Positions 1-5,935 of a stretch of 15,991 nucleotides of DNA are shown here, in pieces. This stretch comes from an uncultured Actinomycetes bacterium (GTDB lineage: Bacteria; Actinomycetota; Actinomycetes; Nanopelagicales; Nanopelagicaceae): positions 1-15,991 of the forward strand of contig CAIPQX010000132.1 of the NCBI GenBank assembly GCA_903867285.1, read 5' to 3'. The notes under the pieces are model-generated. The model saw only the letters and a list, made by a program, of their open reading frames with translations, searched no databases and was not told where the DNA came from. The stretch's first letter is position 1, and each line of letters begins with the position of its first letter. Made by a program: the position numbers and the translations under genes.

Positions 1-7
1 AGCGCTT

Positions 8-39
8 TGGGCCTAGCCTTCTAGGCTAAACTCAGCCCA
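8..39. repeat. Nested inverted repeat in the leader before the HAD gene
   Basis: TGGGC (8-12) can pair with GCCCA (35-39). Inside it TAGCCT (14-19) can pair with AGGCTA (23-28) around a 3-base loop, and an alternative register pairs GCCTAG (11-16) with CTAGGC (21-26). No T-run follows, so it is not a standard intrinsic terminator. All three plus-strand frames have stops within it (positions 14-29), so it could be the end of an upstream gene's transcript or a leader structure. Nothing else is recognisable in positions 1-111 apart from the ribosome-binding site of the next gene; TATAAA at 40-45 resembles a -10 box but has no convincing -35. Confidence 0.35.
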
Positions 40-111
40 TATAAAGAGGAACTCCTTATCGCACCCCGCGGGTAAGTTCTTCGAAGCCGTCTATCAATGG
101 AGCCTTTAACA

Positions 112-789
112 ATGGAAGCAGTTCTCTTTGATATGGATGGCACTCTCATCAACTCAGAGCCTTACTGGCTGATAGCAGAGACCGCACTAATGGCCCGCTA
201 TAACCATAAGTGGACCGATACGGATCAGGCTTATTGTCTCGGTGGACCATTGCCAAAGGTAGGGGCATATATGTCTCAACTCGCTTCTGCGGCCCGTGAT
301 GCGGTCTACTTTGAAAATGAATTGGTACGTCTGGTCGCAGAGCAATTTGTAAATGGATTGGAGTTCATGCCTGGTGCACAAGATCTCGTCCACGATCTGG
401 TGAAATCCCAAATCCCCATGGCCCTCGTTTCAGCAAGCCCACGGTTACTCGTAGATTCAGCGATCGCGCTCTTGCCGCCGGGGACATTTGTTACCAGCGT
501 CTCCAATCAGGATGTGAAAGTCAGCAAGCCAGACCCGGAGAGTTACATAAAGACTGCAGCGTACCTAGGCGTCGATATAACCAAATGCTTGGTACTTGAG
601 GATTCGCGCACAGGAATTGACGCTGGGCTGGCAAGTGGAGCCGTTGTGATTGGCATTCCCCATTTAATCACCTACCCACCAACACCACGGTTACACCTGC
701 GCCGAGATCTTGTTGGACTCAATACTGCAGATGTTCGTGCGATTTTCCAGAGCGAGAGCGAAGAGGCTAGCAATGCGACCAGAATTTAA
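112..789 (+). CDS. HAD-superfamily phosphatase, subfamily IA
   Basis: Predicted 225-residue cytosolic phosphohydrolase of the beta-phosphoglucomutase/phosphatase type; the substrate cannot be told from sequence. Counting from the ATG at 112: motif I DMDGT with nucleophile Asp7 and acid/base Asp9; motif II serine in the VSAS segment (about Ser107); motif III lysine in SKPDP (about Lys139); motif IV in LEDSRTGIDAG (Glu163/Asp164). The helical cap lies between motifs I and II. I prefer the ATG at 112, preceded by GGAG at 99-102 and giving the family-typical start right before motif I; an in-frame ATG at 97 would add five residues but has a weaker ribosome site. The 3' end overlaps trmI by 17 bases, so the two are probably cotranscribed. 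A HAD hydrolase beside trmI is, from memory, a recurrent arrangement in actinobacteria. Confidence 0.85.
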   Translation: MEAVLFDMDGTLINSEPYWLIAETALMARYNHKWTDTDQAYCLGGPLPKVGAYMSQLASAARDAVYFENELVRLVAEQFVNGLEFMPGAQDLVHDLVKSQIPMALVSASPRLLVDSAIALLPPGTFVTSVSNQDVKVSKPDPESYIKTAAYLGVDITKCLVLEDSRTGIDAGLASGAVVIGIPHLITYPPTPRLHLRRDLVGLNTADVRAIFQSESEEASNATRI

Positions 790-1630
790 TTATGGGGATC
801 GGGTGCAACTCACCGATGCCAAGGGAAAGCTCCACACTATTACGCTGAAAGAGGGCGGAGAGTGGCACACCCATAAAGGCTGGCTGATTCATGATCAGAT
901 TGCCGGGATGCCACAAGGATCTGTCGTAGAAACCACGGCTGGTTTGAAATTCTTAGCCTTCAAACCGTTGCTGGGAGATTATGTACTTTCTATGCCGCGC
1001 GGAGCGACCATCGTCTATCCCAAAGATGCCGCCTTAATAGTTGGCTTTGCCGATATCGCACCCGGCTTGCGAGTTCTGGAGGCAGGCGTAGGTTCTGGAG
1101 CTCTCACCATCTCACTACTGCGCGCAGTTGGACCCACTGGCGCTGTAGATTCATTTGAAAGGCGGGCGGAGTTTGCCGAAATCGCCACCAAGAACGTTGT
1201 GAATTATTTCAGTGGTGCACCAGAGAATTGGACTCTCACCTTGGGTTCGGTGCAGGATAAATCGAGCGATGTTAAATACGATCGCATCGTTCTAGATATG
1301 TTGGCGCCCTGGGAATGTGTTGAGTTGGCAGATAACGTTCTTCATCCTGGGGGAGTGCTTCTCGCATACGTTGCAACCACCACGCAACTTTCAGCGATGG
1401 CTGAGGCGATCAAGGAGTCTGGACGCTTTACGGAACCGGAGAGCAGCGAATCAATGGTCCGGCAATGGCATCACGAAGGTTTGGCGGTACGTCCCGTGCA
1501 TCGCATGATTGGACACACGGGCTTCCTCATTCAAGCTAGACGTTTAGCTCCGGGCGTAACCGCTCCACTACGACGTCGTCGTCCATCAAAGGGTGCTTAT
1601 GGCCTCCCCGAAGATGAGAGCGTTATTTAA
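773..1630 (+). CDS. trmI: tRNA (adenine(58)-N1)-methyltransferase TrmI
   Basis: SAM-dependent enzyme that methylates A58 in the T-loop of tRNAs, normally as a homotetramer (Rv2118c in M. tuberculosis). The 285-residue protein has the small N-terminal beta-rich domain (residues 1-75), a Rossmann fold with the SAM-binding motif VLEAGVGSGALT at about 101-112, an acidic residue after strand 2 (SFERR, about 128-131), the family motif LDMLAPWE at about 174-181 and the C-terminal RMIGHTGFL segment. Start: the frame is open back to 710, but the ATG at 773 follows AGAGG at 761-765, begins MRPEFNYGDRV as expected for the family, and avoids a long overlap with the HAD gene. The 3' end overlaps the convergent prolyl isomerase gene by 8 bases. 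The family and the start are both well supported. Confidence 0.95.
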   Translation: MRPEFNYGDRVQLTDAKGKLHTITLKEGGEWHTHKGWLIHDQIAGMPQGSVVETTAGLKFLAFKPLLGDYVLSMPRGATIVYPKDAALIVGFADIAPGLRVLEAGVGSGALTISLLRAVGPTGAVDSFERRAEFAEIATKNVVNYFSGAPENWTLTLGSVQDKSSDVKYDRIVLDMLAPWECVELADNVLHPGGVLLAYVATTTQLSAMAEAIKESGRFTEPESSESMVRQWHHEGLAVRPVHRMIGHTGFLIQARRLAPGVTAPLRRRRPSKGAYGLPEDESVI

Positions 1631-2141
1631 CTCCGAGTAGATCTACAACGAATACCAAAGTCTCATTGGCTGGAATATTTCCGGCACCCTGTGCTCCGTA
1701 GGCCAAAGCAGGCGGGATTACGAAGAGACGGCGTCCGCCAATTTTCATTCCAGGAATGCCTTGCTGCCATCCTGCAATTAGATTAGCCAATGGCGCTGTG
1801 AATGGTTGTGCAGTCCATGAAGTTTGATAGACAACGCCGGTCTTCCACGACATGACGACATATTGGGCAGTGACAGTCGAAGAGGAGACCGCGGCCTTAC
1901 CCTTTCCAACAATTATGTCCTTTGTGATGAGTTTTGTGGGCGCTGCGCCGTGCGGCTTTCCAATGACTGGAGCAACTCCAGCATGAGCCGAAACAGAGGG
2001 TAGGGCTACCGTATTCACTTTTGCCTTTCCAGTTGCCTTGGGTGTTGCCGAAGCGGCTTGTGCCACGGATGGCAGGGCGACGCTAAAAGCTAATAGTCCA
2101 ACCATTGCCACGCGAGCGACCTGCGATGGGTAAAAATTCAT
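1623..2141 (-). CDS. Secreted FKBP-type peptidyl-prolyl cis-trans isomerase
   Basis: Predicted 172-residue exported foldase. Residues 1-29 form a Sec signal peptide (hydrophobic VAMVGLLAFSVALPSV, AQA before the likely cleavage site). An Ala/Thr/Lys-rich linker follows (about 30-70), then one FKBP domain (about 74-172) with IAGWQQGIPGM, KIGGRRLFVIPPALAYG and the terminal LVFVVDLLGVK. Landmarks equivalent to FKBP12 Tyr26, Ile56, Trp59, Tyr82 and Phe99 are present, but the Asp37 position is Gln106 (VYQTSW). The start is the ATG at 2141, seven bases after AGGAG (2153-2149); the TTG one codon upstream is too close to that site. The gene lies alone, convergent with trmI and divergent from pafB. In M. 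tuberculosis the trmI-pafB interval also carries mpa, dop, pup, prcBA and pafA, none of which is present here. Likely acts outside the membrane on proteins exported through Sec or Tat. Confidence 0.88.
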   Translation of the reverse strand: MNFYPSQVARVAMVGLLAFSVALPSVAQAASATPKATGKAKVNTVALPSVSAHAGVAPVIGKPHGAAPTKLITKDIIVGKGKAAVSSSTVTAQYVVMSWKTGVVYQTSWTAQPFTAPLANLIAGWQQGIPGMKIGGRRLFVIPPALAYGAQGAGNIPANETLVFVVDLLGVK

Positions 2142-2181
2142 CAAGCTTCTCCTTCTAAAAGAGCCACGAAATCAGGTAGCG

Positions 2182-2190
2182 ATAGTAGCA
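2182..2190 (-). promoter_or_regulatory. Candidate extended -10 promoter of the prolyl isomerase gene
   Basis: Read on the minus strand this is TGCTACTAT: TG, one base, then TACTAT, matching the TGN-TANNNT extended -10 of actinobacterial housekeeping promoters. Transcription would begin near 2175, leaving a leader of about 34 bases with a good ribosome site (AGGAG, 2153-2149). There is no clear -35, which an extended -10 does not need. It lies seven bases from the candidate pafB -10 on the other strand, so the two promoters would interfere. Confidence 0.45.
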
Positions 2191-2196
2191 AACGCC

Positions 2197-2202
2197 TAGA
2201 GT
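2197..2202 (+). promoter_or_regulatory. Candidate -10 box for a leaderless pafB transcript
   Basis: TAGAGT fits the actinobacterial -10 consensus TANNNT and lies exactly six bases before the pafB GTG at 2209, the spacing that puts the transcription start on the start codon. There is no purine-rich ribosome site upstream of the GTG, which agrees with leaderless translation, common in mycobacteria. No PafBC operator (TTGTCRGTG, eight bases before the -10) is present: the corresponding bases 2180-2188 do not match. Confidence 0.45.
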
Positions 2203-2208
2203 ACGGGT

Positions 2209-3135
2209 GTGTCAGACCAGAAGACCGAACGGCTCATCAACCTTACGATGGCGCTCCTTGCCACTAAGCGTTTTCTCAGCAAGGGTGAGATTTTTCAGCA
2301 GGTGGCTGGGTACGAAGGGACGACCGAAACAAAAGAGCGCATGTTCGAGCGCGACAAGGACGACCTGCGCAAACTCGGAATTTCTATCCAGGTCGGCACT
2401 CACGATCCGCTCTTTGACGATGAACCGGGTTATCGAATTCTGGAGAGCGAATACGAACTCGATATAGGAGAACTCAGCCCAACGGAGTTGTCGTATCTCT
2501 CGTTGGCGGCAACTATCTGGCGCAATCAACTCTTCTCATCTAGCGGCGCCTTAGCCTTGGTAAAACTCGATGCTCTCGGTGGTACCGCTCTACGCGAAGA
2601 TTTCGGTCATGCCACGCTCTCGCTGGAGAACGAAACCCCACTTTTCCCCGCGCTCTGGGGCGCGCTCACCGAATCCCAAAACATTTCTTTCACGTACCGT
2701 AGCAAGATCACCAGTACACGACATATCTCGCCTTATGGCTTAACGCTCTGGCACGGTACTTGGTATTTGGCTGGCAAGGATCTCGAGAAGAACGAAATGC
2801 GAGTATTTCGAGTATCTCGCATAACTTCCGAAATTACCCGCGAAGGCCGGGCTGGAGCATTTACAGTTCCAGATGATTTCAGCATTGAAAAGCATCTCAT
2901 TATGTTGACCCCAGAACCAGAAACTCCTTTTATTGCGCGCGTCCGCGTGGGTCGTTGTCACAGCCTGCGATCTAAATCAACAGTTACTAATATCGACGCT
3001 GAATGGGATCGGCTGGAATTCACGCTAGGCAACAACTGGCGCGAAGAGATACTTTGGTTCGGCGCGGACATTTTGCTAGAGAGTCCAAGCGAGAACGTGA
3101 CGGAGATCGTGGCACTGTTGCGGAGCAAGCTATGA
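2209..3135 (+). CDS. pafB: PafB, WYL-domain transcriptional regulator
   Basis: One half of the PafBC transcription factor, which in mycobacteria activates most LexA-independent DNA-damage genes; WYL domains sense a nucleic-acid ligand. The 308-residue protein has an N-terminal winged helix-turn-helix (about 5-60), a middle helical region (about 86-125) and a WYL domain (about 145-215) with the signature TWYLAG at 184-189 followed by FRVSRI at 200-205, and a C-terminal WCX-type extension. The start is GTG at 2209; no ribosome site is visible and a TANNNT box sits at leaderless spacing. Its TGA (3133-3135) overlaps the pafC ATG (3132) as ATGA, so translation is coupled. The name recalls the mycobacterial pafABC operon, but no pafA is found upstream. 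Confidence 0.92.
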   Translation: MSDQKTERLINLTMALLATKRFLSKGEIFQQVAGYEGTTETKERMFERDKDDLRKLGISIQVGTHDPLFDDEPGYRILESEYELDIGELSPTELSYLSLAATIWRNQLFSSSGALALVKLDALGGTALREDFGHATLSLENETPLFPALWGALTESQNISFTYRSKITSTRHISPYGLTLWHGTWYLAGKDLEKNEMRVFRVSRITSEITREGRAGAFTVPDDFSIEKHLIMLTPEPETPFIARVRVGRCHSLRSKSTVTNIDAEWDRLEFTLGNNWREEILWFGADILLESPSENVTEIVALLRSKL

Positions 3136-4067
3136 GCGAGACTGCACTCGACCGGGTAGCACGCGCCCTCAACTTAATCCCATTTATCGCCAACAATCCT
3201 GGGCTATCTGTTGTCGAAATAGCGGCGCGATTCAATTCATCACCGACGCAGATTTCTAAAGATCTCTCGCTTCTACATATGTGTGGACTTCCTGGCTACA
3301 CACACCTTGAATTACTGGATATAGATTACGAAGATCCGGATTACATCTCGGTGACGGAGGCTCAAGTATTAGACCAGCCCCGTTCGCTTACACAGGTTGA
3401 AGCGCTAACACTTGTTCTCGGGCTGCAACTCCTCGGTGAACTTGCATCCGATCAGGGCGAAGCACTTGCTATCGCTGCTTTGCAGAATCGAATTAGTAGC
3501 CTCTTTGGAGAACAGTTGGCTAGAAAAGTGACCGTGGCAGATGCAATAGTTGATTCGCCTATTGCAAGAAGGATTTCACAATCCATCTCTCTTCATCAAC
3601 ACTTAATCATCCACTACAACTCGGCATCGAGTGACTCAGTAAGCGAACGCAAAATATTTCCTCTGGAAATTATTTACCATAACGGAATTGGATATTTGAA
3701 TGCATTTGCCACCGGGGCGGGGGAGTTGCGGACATTCCGATTAGATCGCATCGATGAAATATCCGTAGGTGAAGCCGATCCAGACTTTGTCGAGGCGGTA
3801 GTGCGTCAGGAACGCGACCAAAAATCGAGTGAAATTGAAATTGAGATGGGTCGCGATGGCTTCTTCTTTATGGAAAAACATAACGAAATTGTTACCTCCT
3901 TTCACGAGATCGGGGAGCGTTTTCGAATAACGTTAAGAGTCACCTCAGGTGAGTGGATAACCCGTACATTGTTAGCCTGGCCCAGCCAGATCACCATCGT
4001 GCGCCCCGCCGAACTGGCGGAAGCAATTCGGGAACGAATTGCCAGCGCCCTAGCCAATTACCACTAA
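3132..4067 (+). CDS. pafC: PafC, WYL-domain transcriptional regulator
   Basis: Partner of PafB, thought to form a heterodimer in which both subunits contribute DNA-binding and WYL domains. The 311-residue protein has an N-terminal helix-turn-helix (about 7-50, with VVEIAARFNSSPTQISKDL), a helical linker region and a WYL domain at about 155-210. The eponymous motif is reduced to GYL (Trp replaced by Gly; Tyr188, Leu189), with the downstream TFRLDRI retained. A C-terminal WCX-like region ends the protein. The frame is open back to 3003 inside pafB, but the ATG at 3132 gives the ATGA overlap with the pafB stop and the correct N-terminus. tatA follows after 29 bases, consistent with one operon. 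Confidence 0.9.
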   Translation: MSETALDRVARALNLIPFIANNPGLSVVEIAARFNSSPTQISKDLSLLHMCGLPGYTHLELLDIDYEDPDYISVTEAQVLDQPRSLTQVEALTLVLGLQLLGELASDQGEALAIAALQNRISSLFGEQLARKVTVADAIVDSPIARRISQSISLHQHLIIHYNSASSDSVSERKIFPLEIIYHNGIGYLNAFATGAGELRTFRLDRIDEISVGEADPDFVEAVVRQERDQKSSEIEIEMGRDGFFFMEKHNEIVTSFHEIGERFRITLRVTSGEWITRTLLAWPSQITIVRPAELAEAIRERIASALANYH

Positions 4068-4096
4068 GATTGACCTACCTCGAGATTGGAATATAA

Positions 4097-4282
4097 ATGG
4101 GAGACCTTAAGCCCTGGCACATTGTTATTGTCGTACTTGTCTTTGTCGTTCTCTTTGGAGCGAAACGGCTTCCAGATTCGGCCAAGTCGGTAGCCAAGTC
4201 ACTCCGTATTTTCAAGGACGAGTTGAAGACACCGGAAGAGAAAAAGTCAGATGGCGGTTCTTCTTCTACACCTTCCAACTAG
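4097..4282 (+). CDS. tatA: Twin-arginine translocase subunit TatA
   Basis: Pore-forming component of the Tat pathway, which exports folded proteins carrying twin-arginine signal peptides. The 61-residue protein shows the standard plan: a short N-terminus, one transmembrane helix (about 7-20), the hinge FGAKRLPD (20-27), an amphipathic helix (about 27-42, SAKSVAKSLRIFK) and a charged, Ser-rich tail. The conserved Phe-Gly of the hinge is present. The ribosome site is weak (TTGGA at about 4086-4090). tatC starts 10 bases downstream; pafC ends 29 bases upstream. No tatB-like gene is in the window, so this may be a minimal TatA-TatC system unless tatB lies elsewhere; mycobacteria keep tatB at another locus. 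Confidence 0.93.
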   Translation: MGDLKPWHIVIVVLVFVVLFGAKRLPDSAKSVAKSLRIFKDELKTPEEKKSDGGSSSTPSN

Positions 4283-4292
4283 GAAGTAGTCG

Positions 4293-5057
4293 GTGACCAC
4301 TGAAGATAGTGGTCGGATGTCATTGCTGGAGCACTTTAAAGAGCTTCGCAAGCGCACTGTCCGTTCTGCTCTCGCAATCGCAGTATTCGGAATTTTCGGC
4401 TGGGTTTTTTATACCAAGATAGTTCGAATCCTGACTAAACCGGTCTGCGATCTATCGTTGTCTCAGTCAACTCCGCACCACTGTGGAGTTCTCTATATTG
4501 ATGGGGTTCTCGGACCTCTTAATCTGCAGATCTCCGTGGCGATCGTTTCGGGAGTCATTCTCGCCTCGCCCATCTGGCTGTACCAACTTTGGGCCTTTGT
4601 ATCTCCGGCTCTCCACAATCGAGAGAAGAAGTATTCGATCTTCTTCATCGCCGTAGCAACCCCTTTCTTTGTAGCGGGCGCAGCACTTGCGTATTGGATC
4701 TTGCCGTTGGCAATCCGCGTCCTTCTGGGATTTACTCCGACAACGCTGAGCAACCTGATTAAATTTAGTGATTACCTCACCTTCGTGCTGCACCTCATTC
4801 TGGTCTTTGGCCTCGCCTTTGAACTGCCCGTCCTTCTGGTATCGCTCAATTTTGCCGGCGTGCTATCCGGTCGATCCATTCTCAAACCTTGGCGAATCGC
4901 GGTCTTCGGTATAACTCTCTTCTCATCGACCTTCGTACCAACGAGCGATCCGCTCACCATGGGCGCGTTGGCGCTGCCTCTTGTGGGATTCTATTTCGCG
5001 GCGGGTGGCCTCGCGCTTCTCAATGATCGCCGCAGGGCGAAGAAGATCGTAGAGTGA
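4293..5057 (+). CDS. tatC: Sec-independent protein translocase TatC
   Basis: Polytopic receptor that recognises twin-arginine signal peptides. The 254-residue protein has six predicted membrane helices (about 24-42, 79-97, 114-136, 158-180, 200-216 and 222-240). Signature features are the cytoplasmic HFKELRKR (14-21), SPIWLYQLWAFVSPAL in the first cytoplasmic loop region (92-107), membrane-buried Glu177 in FGLAFELPV, and TSDPLTM (217-223). The GTG at 4293 lies six bases after GGAAG (4282-4286); the in-frame ATG at 4317 (MSLLEHF) is an alternative giving 246 residues but has only a poor ribosome site. A perfect 7-bp inverted repeat lies between the two candidate starts. The stop overlaps the next gene as GTGA. 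Confidence 0.94.
   Translation: MTTEDSGRMSLLEHFKELRKRTVRSALAIAVFGIFGWVFYTKIVRILTKPVCDLSLSQSTPHHCGVLYIDGVLGPLNLQISVAIVSGVILASPIWLYQLWAFVSPALHNREKKYSIFFIAVATPFFVAGAALAYWILPLAIRVLLGFTPTTLSNLIKFSDYLTFVLHLILVFGLAFELPVLLVSLNFAGVLSGRSILKPWRIAVFGITLFSSTFVPTSDPLTMGALALPLVGFYFAAGGLALLNDRRRAKKIVE
4295..4314 (+). repeat. Inverted repeat on the tatC start codon
   Basis: GACCACT (4295-4301), a 6-base loop, then AGTGGTC (4308-4314): a perfect 7-bp stem that can extend by one U-G pair into the start codon. In mRNA it would fold over the third base of the GTG and codons 2-7 of tatC, directly downstream of the ribosome site at 4282-4286. It could lower tatC translation relative to tatA. The repeat is seen directly; the regulatory role is inference. 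Confidence 0.5.
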
Positions 5058-5935
5058 AAGCTCTTGTAGTCATCAACCCACGCGCGGGTGGTGGCAAGGG
5101 ATCCGCTATGGGAGCCAAGGTACGTTCGCACTTTGCAGACCGCGATGACTCCATCCTCTACATTGAAACATCGTCCTTGCAGGAATCTCTCAACGCGGTA
5201 ACACAAGCATGTTCATCTTCTACATTCGACGCTCTGATTTGCGTTGGGGGAGATGGTCTCATCCACGATCTTTTACCTGCCCTCATTGCAAATGATCTCC
5301 CTCTCCTGGTAATTCCATCCGGGACCGGAAATGATTTTGCTAGAACTCTAGGTTTACATGGTCAGAAGCTTTCTCTCATCCTGGCCCAACCCGCGCTCTC
5401 GAAGCCTTCCCATATAAATGTGGGGATTATCAAACACGGCGAGCAAGAAACTCCTTTCGTACAAATTTTGAGCACCGGCTTTGATTCGGTTGTGAACGAA
5501 CATGCTAATAATTTCAAAGTTATCCGTGGAAAGATCAAATACATTATTGCGGTTCTCCAGAAGGTATGGGGATTTCGCGCTTTGAAATTTACTTTAGAGA
5601 TTGATGGAGAAATTCGCCAGCAGAAAGCCATGCTGGTCTGTGTCGCAAATGGTCAGAGTTATGGTGGCGGAATGAAGATTGTTCCGCATGCGAAAAATGA
5701 TGACGGTCTTCTCGATGTAATGATCGTCGATCGCGTCAATCCATTCCGACTGCTCATGGTCTTCCCTCGCGTCTTTTTTGGTACTCATGTGACGCATCCG
5801 AAAGTTCACTTTTCTAGCGGAACAAAGATCAAAATTTCGGGAGATACACAAGCATTCGCCGACGGGGAGAAGATCTCCGATTTGCCGGTCGAGATACGCA
5901 TCTCTGGACATAGTTTGGCGGTCTACCGCTTATGA
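5054..5935 (+). CDS. Diacylglycerol kinase-family lipid kinase
   Basis: Predicted 293-residue ATP-dependent lipid kinase (DAGK catalytic domain, YegS/DgkB-like), membrane-associated, probably phosphorylating diacylglycerol or a related lipid to recycle it into phospholipid synthesis. Landmarks: VVINPRAGGGKG (5-16), the nucleotide-binding loop GGDG (65-68) followed by Leu69-Ile-His-Asp rather than the usual Thr-x-Asn-Glu, IPSGTGNDFA (87-96), and the C-terminal GGGMKIVPHAKNDDGLLDV (204-222). The GTG start at 5054 overlaps the tatC stop as GTGA, and the helY ATG overlaps this stop as ATGA, so it is translationally coupled on both sides. NAD kinase and sphingosine kinase share the fold; the IPSGTGNDFA and PHAKNDDGLLDV segments favour the DAGK family. 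Exact substrate is unknown. Confidence 0.82.
   Translation: MKALVVINPRAGGGKGSAMGAKVRSHFADRDDSILYIETSSLQESLNAVTQACSSSTFDALICVGGDGLIHDLLPALIANDLPLLVIPSGTGNDFARTLGLHGQKLSLILAQPALSKPSHINVGIIKHGEQETPFVQILSTGFDSVVNEHANNFKVIRGKIKYIIAVLQKVWGFRALKFTLEIDGEIRQQKAMLVCVANGQSYGGGMKIVPHAKNDDGLLDVMIVDRVNPFRLLMVFPRVFFGTHVTHPKVHFSSGTKIKISGDTQAFADGEKISDLPVEIRISGHSLAVYRL

Noticed and set aside
710..772. Longer N-terminus for trmI
   Set aside because: The extra 21 codons lie inside the HAD gene, lack a ribosome site, and are not part of the TrmI family's N-terminus.
3003..3131. Longer N-terminus for pafC
   Set aside because: It would be wholly inside pafB; ATGA at 3132 gives the expected coupled start and N-terminus.
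4285..4307. TAGTCGGTG at the tatC start resembles the PafBC operator TTGTCRGTG
   Set aside because: The bases eight positions downstream (4302-4307, GAAGAT) are not TANNNT, and the match coincides with the tatC ribosome site/start region; likely chance.
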